Below are positions 1-5,286 of a stretch of DNA of 8,700 bases, in pieces. The stretch comes from CAYPEK01 sp964409645 (GTDB lineage Bacteria > UBP15 > UBA6099): the NCBI GenBank assembly GCA_964409645.1, contig CAYPEK010000150.1, positions 1 through 8,700 of the forward strand, written 5' to 3'. The stretch's first letter is position 1. Each line of letters begins with the position of its first letter. The translations under genes were made by a program, and so were the position numbers. The notes under the pieces are model-generated. The model made no database searches. It was not told where the DNA came from and worked only from the letters and a program-made list of their open reading frames with translations.

Positions 1-591
1 GAGAAGTTCGACTACCGCAAAGGCTACAAGTTCAGCACGTACGCGACGTGGTGGATCCGGCAGGCGATCACGCGTTCGCTCGCGGATCAGGGCGACATCA
101 TCCGCAAACCGGTCCACATGGTGGAGACGATAAACAAACTGATAAAAGTGTCGCGGCATCTGATGCAGGAACTCGGACGGGACGCGACCGAGGCCGAGCT
201 CGCGCGGGAGATGGGCGTGTCGCGCGAGAAGGTGCGCGAGATAATGAAGATCGCGCAGAAGCCGATCTCGCTCGAAACGCCGATCGGCGAGGAGGAGGAC
301 AGCCGCCTTCGCGATTTCCTCGAAGACCAGACGGGCGAGCCGCCGGTTGACGCGGCGTCGAACCTGCTGCTCAAGGAACATTTGCAGAGTGTACTGCACA
401 CGCTTCTCGACCGCGAGCGGAAGGTGCTCGAACTGCGGTTCGGGCTCGCGGACGGCCACCCGCGCACTCTCGAAGAGGTCGGCAAGCAGTTCAACGTCAC
501 GCGCGAGCGCATCAGACAGATCGAGGCCAAGGCGCTCCGCAAACTCCGCCACCCCAGCAGAAGCAAGAAACTTAAAGGCTACCTCGAATAG
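1..591 (+). CDS. rpoD: Primary (sigma-70 family) RNA polymerase sigma factor, C-terminal part, 5' end outside window
   Basis: The reading frame is open from base 1 and gives 196 residues ending in TAG. It starts inside region 2.3/2.4 (KFSTYATWWIRQAITRS), which melts and reads the -10 element. It continues through region 3.0 (KPVHMVETINKL), region 3.1 and the region 3.2 finger (PISLETPIGEEEDSRLRDF). It ends with region 4.2 (TLEEVGKQFNVTRERIRQIE, then AKALRKLRHPSRS), the helix-turn-helix that reads the -35 element. Regions 3.2 and 4.2 are almost identical to the housekeeping sigma consensus, which separates it from stationary-phase or heat-shock paralogues, though a close paralogue cannot be excluded. 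The segment between regions 2.4 and 3.0 reads ADQGDIIRKPVHM instead of the usual ADQARTIRIPVHM, which is unusual. The next gene has its own promoter-like site 126 bases downstream, so it need not be co-transcribed. I see no convincing terminator directly after the stop. Confidence 0.95.
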   Translation, partial: EKFDYRKGYKFSTYATWWIRQAITRSLADQGDIIRKPVHMVETINKLIKVSRHLMQELGRDATEAELAREMGVSREKVREIMKIAQKPISLETPIGEEEDSRLRDFLEDQTGEPPVDAASNLLLKEHLQSVLHTLLDRERKVLELRFGLADGHPRTLEEVGKQFNVTRERIRQIEAKALRKLRHPSRSKKLKGYLE

Positions 592-694
592 ATTTATGTA
601 GTATCCATTTGGCAAGCGATTTGTTTTTGAATCTGAATTTGCGTGTCTCTGTGTTTAACCTGCTTGTTGCGGTATGTGGAAAAATCCGCCGGGG

Positions 695-722
695 TTCCGT
701 TTTAAATGATTTTTTTTATAAT
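695..722 (+). promoter_or_regulatory. Putative sigma-70 promoter for the leuB-like gene
   Basis: A perfect TATAAT -10 hexamer lies at 717-722 in an AT-rich tract. The best -35 candidate is TTCCGT at 695-700 with a 16-base spacer, which is poor, so the call rests on the -10. Transcription would begin near 729, leaving a leader of about 54 bases before the ATG at 783. Confidence 0.45.
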
Positions 723-732
723 TATTAAACTT

Positions 733-756
733 AACCCGCGCGTGACAGAGCGGGTT
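733..756 (+). other. Stem-loop in the leader of the leuB-like gene
   Basis: AACCCGC (733-739) pairs perfectly with GCGGGTT (750-756) around a 10-base loop. There is no T-run after it, so it is not an intrinsic terminator. It begins about four bases after the predicted transcription start, so it would cap the 5' end of the mRNA. It could stabilise the transcript or, as DNA, be a repressor operator. The role is inferred only from position. Confidence 0.5.
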
Positions 757-782
757 TATGTCTATTAAAAGGGGTAGGAAAG

Positions 783-1847
783 ATGGCAAAAACGTACAAG
801 ATTGCAGTTCTGCCGGGTGACGGTACAGGCCCGGAGGTGGTGGCTGAGGGCCTGAAGGTCATTGAGGCTGTTGCCCAGAAAGAAAACATCAAATTCGAAT
901 TCGAGCATTTCGATTTCGGCGGAGAGAGGTACATCCGCACGGGTGAGGTTCTGCCCGATTCCGCGGCGGGCGACCTGCGCAAGTTCGACGCGATTTTCCT
1001 CGGCGCGATCGGACACCCGGATGTGAAACCGGGCATCCTCGAAAAGGGAATCCTTCTTCGGCTGAGGTTCGAACTGGACCAGTATATCAACCTGCGGCCG
1101 GTGAAACTATATCCGGGCGTCGAGACGCCGCTCAAGGACAAAGGGCCTGAGCATATAGATTTCGTCGTAGTGCGCGAGAACACGGAAGGACTGTACACCG
1201 GCTCGGGCGGTCTGCTTCGCAAGGGCACGAAGAACGAAGTTGCGATTCAGGAATCGGTCAACACATACATGGGCGTCGAGCGGTGCCTGCGTTACGCGTT
1301 CGAGTTCTGCCGCAAGCGGAATAAGGAAAAGAAACTCACGCTTTGCGGGAAGACCAACGTGCTCACTTTCGCGTTCGACCTGTGGGAGCGCACGTTCTAC
1401 GACATTGCGAAGGAATATTCCGACATTAAGACCGATTACGCGCATGTTGACGCGACGTGCATGTGGATGGTGAAGAACCCCGAGTGGTTCGACGTGATCG
1501 TGACGGACAACATGTTTGGCGACATCATCACCGACCTTGGCGCGATGATACAGGGCGGCATGGGAATCGCAGCCGGCGGCAACCTCAATCCTCAGGGCGT
1601 GTCGATGTTCGAGCCGATCGGCGGCTCCGCGCCGAAGTACACCGGCATGAACGTCATCAACCCGCTCGCAGCGATCTCCGCCGGGCAGATGATGCTCGAA
1701 ACGCTCGGACTCGAAACTGCTGCGAAGCGCATCGAGGACGCCGTGATCACCGTGACGTCGAAGCACCTCAAATCGCTGTCCGCCGGAAAGATGGGAATGG
1801 GCACGAGCGAAGTCGGCGACCTCGTCGCCAAACTCGCGGTTGAGTAA
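783..1847 (+). CDS. leuB: 3-isopropylmalate dehydrogenase-like beta-decarboxylating dehydrogenase
   Basis: This 354-residue protein belongs to the isocitrate/isopropylmalate dehydrogenase family, which oxidises and decarboxylates a 2-hydroxyacid with NAD(P). LeuB catalyses the third step of leucine synthesis. Family residues are all visible: substrate arginines R95 (LLRLRF), R105 (NLRPVK) and R131 (VVVRENTEG); catalytic Y138 and K190 (GKTNVL); metal-binding D223 (HVDATCMW), D247 and D251 (FGDIITDLG). The glycine-rich family signature follows at 257-266. The paired leucines at 91-92 before R95 match the isopropyl pocket of LeuB. The sequence DQYINLRPVKL also recalls tartrate/D-malate dehydrogenases, so substrate is not certain. 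The cofactor loop reads GSAPKYTG rather than the usual LeuB GSAPDIAG. The start is the ATG after AAGGGG (769-774, 8-base gap). No other leu genes are in the window. A strong terminator ends the unit. Confidence 0.88.
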   Translation: MAKTYKIAVLPGDGTGPEVVAEGLKVIEAVAQKENIKFEFEHFDFGGERYIRTGEVLPDSAAGDLRKFDAIFLGAIGHPDVKPGILEKGILLRLRFELDQYINLRPVKLYPGVETPLKDKGPEHIDFVVVRENTEGLYTGSGGLLRKGTKNEVAIQESVNTYMGVERCLRYAFEFCRKRNKEKKLTLCGKTNVLTFAFDLWERTFYDIAKEYSDIKTDYAHVDATCMWMVKNPEWFDVIVTDNMFGDIITDLGAMIQGGMGIAAGGNLNPQGVSMFEPIGGSAPKYTGMNVINPLAAISAGQMMLETLGLETAAKRIEDAVITVTSKHLKSLSAGKMGMGTSEVGDLVAKLAVE

Positions 1848-1873
1848 ATATAGTTGATTTCATAGGGAAAACG

Positions 1874-1899
1874 AGGGGCCGCTTAGTCGGCCCCTTTTT
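1874..1899 (+). terminator. Intrinsic terminator after the leuB-like gene
   Basis: GGGGCCG (1875-1881) pairs perfectly with CGGCCCC (1888-1894) around a six-base loop, with an extra A-T pair at the base (1874/1895), followed by five T (1895-1899). It lies 27 bases after the leuB-like stop codon and six bases before the -35 of the next promoter, so it separates the two transcription units. Confidence 0.93.
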
Positions 1900-1904
1900 C
1901 GTGT

Positions 1905-1933
1905 TTCACGCTTTTGCCTGTTTCTGGTAAAAT
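1905..1933 (+). promoter_or_regulatory. Sigma-70 promoter of the methyltransferase gene
   Basis: TTCACG (1905-1910, 4 of 6 to TTGACA) is followed after exactly 17 bases by TAAAAT (1928-1933, 5 of 6 to TATAAT), with TGG just upstream giving an extended -10 character. Expected initiation at about 1940-1941 coincides with the ATG at 1941. It starts right after the leuB terminator. Confidence 0.72.
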
Positions 1934-1940
1934 CAAGCTG

Positions 1941-3038
1941 ATGCTTATCGACAGTACGAAAATCGTTTCTGTTTCCCGCGAGGGTGCGCCCGCGCGGCTC
2001 AAGGCGGCTCTCGGATTGATCGAAGATGTCTGCACGATCGGCGAGGCGCGCGTGTGGCTCGAAAGCGGCGGCTTCACATCGGTTGGCGCGTTGAATGCGA
2101 TCGGTGAGTGTGTCGCTGCGGGGTGCATGAAAATCGAGTGGTCGCCGAGGTCGGAGGCACTGCGGATTCTTGCGACGGGCGGACAGGAGGCGGAGGAGTT
2201 GTGTCGCCGGGAGCCGCAGTGGTGGAACGCCGCCGCGTACGAGCGCGAGTGGGACACCTATCCCGAGTACAACGATTTTCTCGACCCGGCGTCGCCGGTT
2301 TATCACAGGAAAAAGTATCAGTGGGAAGTCTATGACGACTTGCTTAAAAGCGAATTAGGCGGATTGGCGCCGGGGGCGCGGTTTCTCGACGCCGGCGGCG
2401 GTATCGGAAGGGCGTCGCTGCCGCTCGCGAAACGCGGGTGCGCCGTGACGCTTGTGGACGCGTCGCCGCGGGCGCTTTGCGCCGCGTGGGGGCACCTCGC
2501 GCGCGCCGGTGCGGAGGGCTACGATCTGGCGTGGGGCGAGGCGAGCCGGCTCGACTTCATAGAGGACGGTTCGATGGACGCCGCGCTCTCGCTCGAAGTG
2601 CTTTGCTACGTGCCGCGGCCGGAGGAGGCGCTGAAGGAGATCGCGAGGTGCGTGCGGCCGGGCGGCTGGGTTGCGTATTCGATGGAGAACGGGCCGGGCG
2701 CGGCGATTGCGGATCGGCATCTCACGTTCGAGGCGCGCCTGCGGGCTATTGTGCACGGCGAGGCGCAGGTCGAGGGCGACCTGCACGTGAGGTATTTCAC
2801 GGACGCCGAACTGGAGGACATGTCGCGCGACGCCGGCTTGAAGGACGTGCGTATCATGAATTGTCATTACTTCGCGGACGGGCTGTTGGACGCGTTCACT
2901 CGGGAGAGGGATTATTCGTCTCCGGCGGCGTTGCGCCGTATGGCTGTGGCGGAACGGGCGGCGGGAAAGATGCCTCTGGTCTGCAAGCTCGGGCGCGCGA
3001 CGCTCATCGTAGGGCGAAAGCTTGGTGCCAGGCCGTGA
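1941..3038 (+). CDS. Class I SAM-dependent methyltransferase, substrate unknown
   Basis: From the ATG at 1941 this is a 365-residue soluble protein. The C-terminal half is a Rossmann-fold methyltransferase: motif I FLDAGGGIGR (148-157) for SAM, VTLVDASP (169-176) with acidic D173 for the ribose, then SMDAALSLEVLCYV (211-224) and LKEIARCVRPGGWVAYSMEN (231-250), typical of the UbiE/type-11 group. Residues 1-110 are a separate region with no motif I recognise; 18-65 could be a small helical or winged-helix domain. A longer frame opens at TTG 1914, but that codon lies inside the promoter spacer, so it cannot be transcribed from this promoter. There is no Shine-Dalgarno sequence before 1941, so translation may be leaderless. 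The last four codons and stop lie inside an inverted-repeat element, so the C-terminus may have been altered. It stands alone as a transcription unit, so context does not reveal the substrate. Confidence 0.85.
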   Translation: MLIDSTKIVSVSREGAPARLKAALGLIEDVCTIGEARVWLESGGFTSVGALNAIGECVAAGCMKIEWSPRSEALRILATGGQEAEELCRREPQWWNAAAYEREWDTYPEYNDFLDPASPVYHRKKYQWEVYDDLLKSELGGLAPGARFLDAGGGIGRASLPLAKRGCAVTLVDASPRALCAAWGHLARAGAEGYDLAWGEASRLDFIEDGSMDAALSLEVLCYVPRPEEALKEIARCVRPGGWVAYSMENGPGAAIADRHLTFEARLRAIVHGEAQVEGDLHVRYFTDAELEDMSRDAGLKDVRIMNCHYFADGLLDAFTRERDYSSPAALRRMAVAERAAGKMPLVCKLGRATLIVGRKLGARP

Positions 3039-3150
3039 ATTGGGAATTGAGATTCTAAAAGCACTGAGAGTTTTTTGCCGATCAGATATATATATGAGTA
3101 ATCAACCCTTTCCTTGATACTTCTCAATTCCCAATTCATGGCCTGACACC
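3024..3150. repeat. 127-bp AT-rich element with 29-bp imperfect terminal inverted repeats (MITE-like)
   Basis: The left arm (3024-3052) and right arm (3122-3150) are inverted copies matching at 27 of 29 positions; the mismatches are at 3028 and 3035 of the left arm. The arms contain TGAATTGGGAATTGAGA, itself holding a tandem GAATTG. The 69-base centre is about 33% GC, in contrast with the GC-rich coding sequence around it, and has no ORF of note. The left arm starts on a codon boundary of the methyltransferase gene and supplies its last four codons and TGA. The right arm ends 19 bases before the -35 of the next promoter. It fits a small non-autonomous mobile element or a long-stem intergenic repeat. 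The only candidate target duplication is TT on each side, which is weak. It could alternatively be a processing or termination structure. Confidence 0.7.
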
Positions 3151-3169
3151 TTCCTCGGACTGTTTGTTG

Positions 3170-3198
3170 TTGATGTGCGGGTGCGGCGCGGATATAAT
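3170..3198 (+). promoter_or_regulatory. Sigma-70 promoter of the kinase-phosphatase operon
   Basis: TTGATG (3170-3175, 4 of 6 including TTGA) and a perfect TATAAT (3193-3198) are separated by exactly 17 bases. Initiation near 3205 leaves a leader of roughly 42 bases before the ATG at 3247. A strong ribosome binding site, AGGAGG (3233-3238), lies 8 bases before that ATG. Confidence 0.78.
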
Positions 3199-3246
3199 CG
3201 TTGAAGCCGCGTAACGGGGCGGCGGAAATCGCAGGAGGGGACGGGA

Positions 3247-4251
3247 ATGATAATCCACAGCAAAGCGCCGATGCGGACCGACCTTGCGGGCGGCACGCTC
3301 GACATCTATCCTCTTTACCTTTTCACCGAAGGCGGCATGACGCTGAACGCGGCCGTCACGATTATGAGCGAGGCGACGGTCGAAACGCGCGGCGACTCCG
3401 AGGTGCACATTCTCGCGGAGGACATCGGCGAGGAAGTGTCGGCGGCGAGCGCGGCGGATCTCGGGATCGGCGGCAAGCTCGACCTGCTGGCGCGGATTGT
3501 CAAATTCTACAACCCGCCGTGCGGCGTGAACGTGAAAACGCGCAACAATGTGCCGAAAGGCTCCGGCCTCGGCGCGTCGTCGTCGCTGCTCATAGCGCTG
3601 TCTCACGCGATGAACAAGCTGATTGAGAAAAAGTACTCCGCCGAGGAGATAATCGACTACGGTAGCGGCATCGAAGCGCAGAGCATCCGTGTGCCGACCG
3701 GCAAACAGGATTATTACTCCGCGACGTACGGCGGTATCAGCGCAATCTGGTTCGGGGTGAAGGCTCCGCGCCGGGAGGAGGTCGTGCGCTCGGAGGAGAT
3801 ACTGAAGGAACTCGAGAGCCGCCTCGTGGTGTCGTTCGCGGGCGCGCCGCGTTTCTCGGGCGCGAACAACTGGCGTATGTTCCGCGCGTATGTTGACGGC
3901 GAGGAGCAGACCGTGCGGAATATCCAGCGCATCAAGCAGACGGCGGAGGCGATGCGGCAGAGTCTGATGAAGGGTAATCTCGATGCGTTCGGGCAACTGA
4001 TCGGCGAAGAGTGGGAGAACCGAAAGGGGCTCGCGGAGGGAGTGACGAACGAGGAAATTGATGCGATGATGGCGCGTGCCGCCGAGGCGGGCGCGGTGTC
4101 GTCGAAGATATGCGGAGCGGGCGGCGGCGGCTCGATGATCAGTTTCTGCAAGCCGGGCGCGAAGGCCGCGGTGTCGGAAGCGCTGCGCGGCGGCGGGGCG
4201 CTTGTGTTCGATTGTTCGATAGCACGCGAGGGAGTGAGGGCGGCGGAATGA
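3247..4251 (+). CDS. GHMP-family small-molecule kinase, substrate unknown (sugar kinase-like)
   Basis: The 334-residue protein has the three GHMP (galactokinase, homoserine, mevalonate, phosphomevalonate) kinase motifs in order. Motif 1 is KAPMRTDLAGG (6-16). Motif 2 is the ATP phosphate-binding loop PKGSGLGASSS (103-113). Motif 3 is KICGAGGGGS (287-296). A TGKQDYY segment (151-157) resembles the GxQD of heptose and fucose kinases, where the Asp contributes to catalysis. The N-terminus, LAGGTLDIYPLYL, differs from standard HddA heptose-7-phosphate kinase and from galactokinase, so I do not assign a sugar. The enzyme should be cytoplasmic and transfer ATP gamma-phosphate to a hydroxyl. The start is fixed by AGGAGG 8 bases upstream. 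Its TGA stop overlaps the ATG of a HAD phosphatase, so the two are translationally coupled and probably act on successive or related intermediates. Confidence 0.88.
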   Translation: MIIHSKAPMRTDLAGGTLDIYPLYLFTEGGMTLNAAVTIMSEATVETRGDSEVHILAEDIGEEVSAASAADLGIGGKLDLLARIVKFYNPPCGVNVKTRNNVPKGSGLGASSSLLIALSHAMNKLIEKKYSAEEIIDYGSGIEAQSIRVPTGKQDYYSATYGGISAIWFGVKAPRREEVVRSEEILKELESRLVVSFAGAPRFSGANNWRMFRAYVDGEEQTVRNIQRIKQTAEAMRQSLMKGNLDAFGQLIGEEWENRKGLAEGVTNEEIDAMMARAAEAGAVSSKICGAGGGGSMISFCKPGAKAAVSEALRGGGALVFDCSIAREGVRAAE

Positions 4252-5099
4252 TGAAACCGGAAACAGGGTTGCTTAAACGCAATGGTCTCAAGCCGGCGGG
4301 CGAGGGAATCTGGACGCGCATCCCGCAGGCCGAATTGAACGGACGCATAGCGGACGCGGATGTTTTCATATCCGATTTTGACGAGTGCATGTTCCCGAGT
4401 ATCACGCAGGCGACCGCGTCGTTCGCCGTGCTCCGAAAAATCTTTTCCGACCTGAGTGTGGACGGGCATCCGGAGTTGGCGCTGAACATGACTGTGAATG
4501 CGGCGGGGCTGCTCGGCCAGTATTTCATGATGAAGGTAACAAAGGACCTACAGAACTCACGGCTGATTCTCCAGTTCGAGAAGTTCGCGAAAGGGATCCC
4601 GATTTCATATTTCGACGAGGCGTCGGACGCGCTCGCGCCGACGTGCTACGCGGGCGTGACGGACGCGTTTCGCGTGTTCGCTTCGCGCGGTGTGCCGGTA
4701 GGCGTGATCAGCCTCGGCCTCGACATCGTCATTCGGCGGCTGCTCGACAGGTTCGAGTCGGACGACTGCCTGAAGTTCAGCTTTTACGACTGTACGCACG
4801 TGCGGATCGATTCGAGCGGGCGGTTCGCGGGATATATGCCGGGAAAAACTTATACTTCCAACGAGGACAAGCGCCACCGTATCCGTGCGCGGTGCGACGA
4901 GTACGGCGCGAAGCGGCCGCTGGTTGTGGGGCACGACCGTGACGACACGATGATGTTCGATGAGACGAAGCGGATAGGCGGCACGTGCGTCGGGTTCAAT
5001 CCGGTGCCCGACAATTACGGCCTGCTGGACGTGGCGGTGTTCGCGGAGGACTGGCGCCCGATGGCGGCGATGTTCGGTCGCGCCATTAGTCAGCCTTGA
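4248..5099 (+). CDS. HAD-superfamily phosphatase (SerB/PSP-like fold)
   Basis: This is a 283-residue protein from ATG 4248, whose ATGA overlaps the kinase stop; a second ATG follows at 4251. The frame stays open upstream to about 4110, but that part lies within the kinase gene and has no function of its own. HAD motifs are visible. Motif I is ISDFDECMF (41-49), with nucleophile D43 and acid/base D45. Motif II is GVISLG (152-157), with S155. The motif III lysine is probably K208 in NEDKRHRI. Motif IV is VVGHDRDDTMM (226-236). The long helical insert between motifs I and II (about 55-135) is a C1-type cap, as in phosphoserine phosphatase, and should decide substrate. Motif IV has His where most SerB-like enzymes have the first Asp, with Asp residues just after it. 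No signal peptide is visible, so it should be cytoplasmic. The coupled kinase suggests a paired phosphorylation and dephosphorylation role, but the substrate is unknown. Confidence 0.8.
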   Translation: MMKPETGLLKRNGLKPAGEGIWTRIPQAELNGRIADADVFISDFDECMFPSITQATASFAVLRKIFSDLSVDGHPELALNMTVNAAGLLGQYFMMKVTKDLQNSRLILQFEKFAKGIPISYFDEASDALAPTCYAGVTDAFRVFASRGVPVGVISLGLDIVIRRLLDRFESDDCLKFSFYDCTHVRIDSSGRFAGYMPGKTYTSNEDKRHRIRARCDEYGAKRPLVVGHDRDDTMMFDETKRIGGTCVGFNPVPDNYGLLDVAVFAEDWRPMAAMFGRAISQP

Positions 5100-5101
5100 A
5101 C

Positions 5102-5116
5102 AGCCGCCGAGCGGCT
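5102..5116 (+). repeat. Short palindrome just after the phosphatase gene
   Basis: AGCCGC (5102-5107) and GCGGCT (5111-5116) form a 6-bp stem with a three-base loop, starting three bases after the stop codon. It is followed by a GCTAATA tandem and no T-run, so it is a weak terminator at best; it may protect the 3' end of the operon mRNA. Confidence 0.45.
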
Positions 5117-5125
5117 AATAGCTAA

Positions 5126-5179
5126 TACATAAAAGATTAGACGGCGGGGTGCGGCGACCCCGCCCTACATAAAAAAGAT
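5126..5179. repeat. GC-rich palindrome flanked by imperfect direct repeats
   Basis: GGCGGGGT (5143-5150) pairs perfectly with ACCCCGCC (5157-5164) around GCGGCG. It is bracketed by TACATAAAAGAT (5126-5137) and TACATAAAAAAGAT (5166-5179), which differ only in the length of the A-run. On the plus strand an A-run, not a T-run, follows, so it is not an intrinsic terminator for the upstream operon. On the minus strand a short T-run follows the stem. It resembles the dispersed REP-like palindromes found between genes in many uncultured bacteria. Confidence 0.6.
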
Positions 5180-5250
5180 GTTGGATAATTAGGGACGATA
5201 AACAGGGCCGGGTACGCCTGTTCCATCGAGCTTGCCGGAATGAAAATTCG

Positions 5251-5275
5251 TAGGGGCGCGTTGCACGTGCCCCTA
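5251..5275. repeat. Palindrome (REP-like hairpin) directly upstream of the uvrA-like gene
   Basis: TAGGGGC (5251-5257) pairs with GCCCCTA (5269-5275). The stem extends inward through a G-T wobble and further pairs to about 11 bp with a three-base loop at 5262-5264. It ends 11 bases before the ATG at 5287, so in mRNA it would sit next to the ribosome. The core GTAGGGGC...GCCCCTA pattern is common among dispersed intergenic palindromes. Confidence 0.6.
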
Positions 5276-5286
5276 TTGCACAAGAG

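Noticed and set aside
592..716. Terminator or leader peptide between rpoD and the leuB-like gene
   Set aside because: Only weak pairings (AATCC with GGGTT near 682-696) and no leucine-rich short ORF with a ribosome site are present.
1914..1940. TTG start giving a 374-residue methyltransferase
   Set aside because: The codon falls within the spacer of the predicted promoter and has no ribosome binding site; the in-frame ATG at 1941 is better placed.
3061..3076. Terminator at the TTTTTT tract after the methyltransferase gene
   Set aside because: Only a three-base-pair stem (ACT/AGT) precedes the T-run, too weak for an intrinsic terminator.
3136..3996. Minus-strand ORF of 286 codons opposite the GHMP kinase
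   Set aside because: It is an antisense shadow with an Arg-rich composition; the plus strand carries all three GHMP motifs.
4110..4247. N-terminal extension of the HAD phosphatase to 329 residues
   Set aside because: It lies wholly inside the kinase gene in another frame, encodes low-complexity Arg/Gly-rich sequence, and ATG 4248 gives the usual ATGA overlap.
3247..4251. Naming the kinase hddA or galK
   Set aside because: The GHMP motifs are clear, but the N-terminal and substrate-side sequences do not match either enzyme well enough.
5143..5180. Rho-independent terminator for the kinase-phosphatase operon
   Set aside because: The stem is strong, but the plus strand continues with CTACATAAAAAAG, not a T-run.
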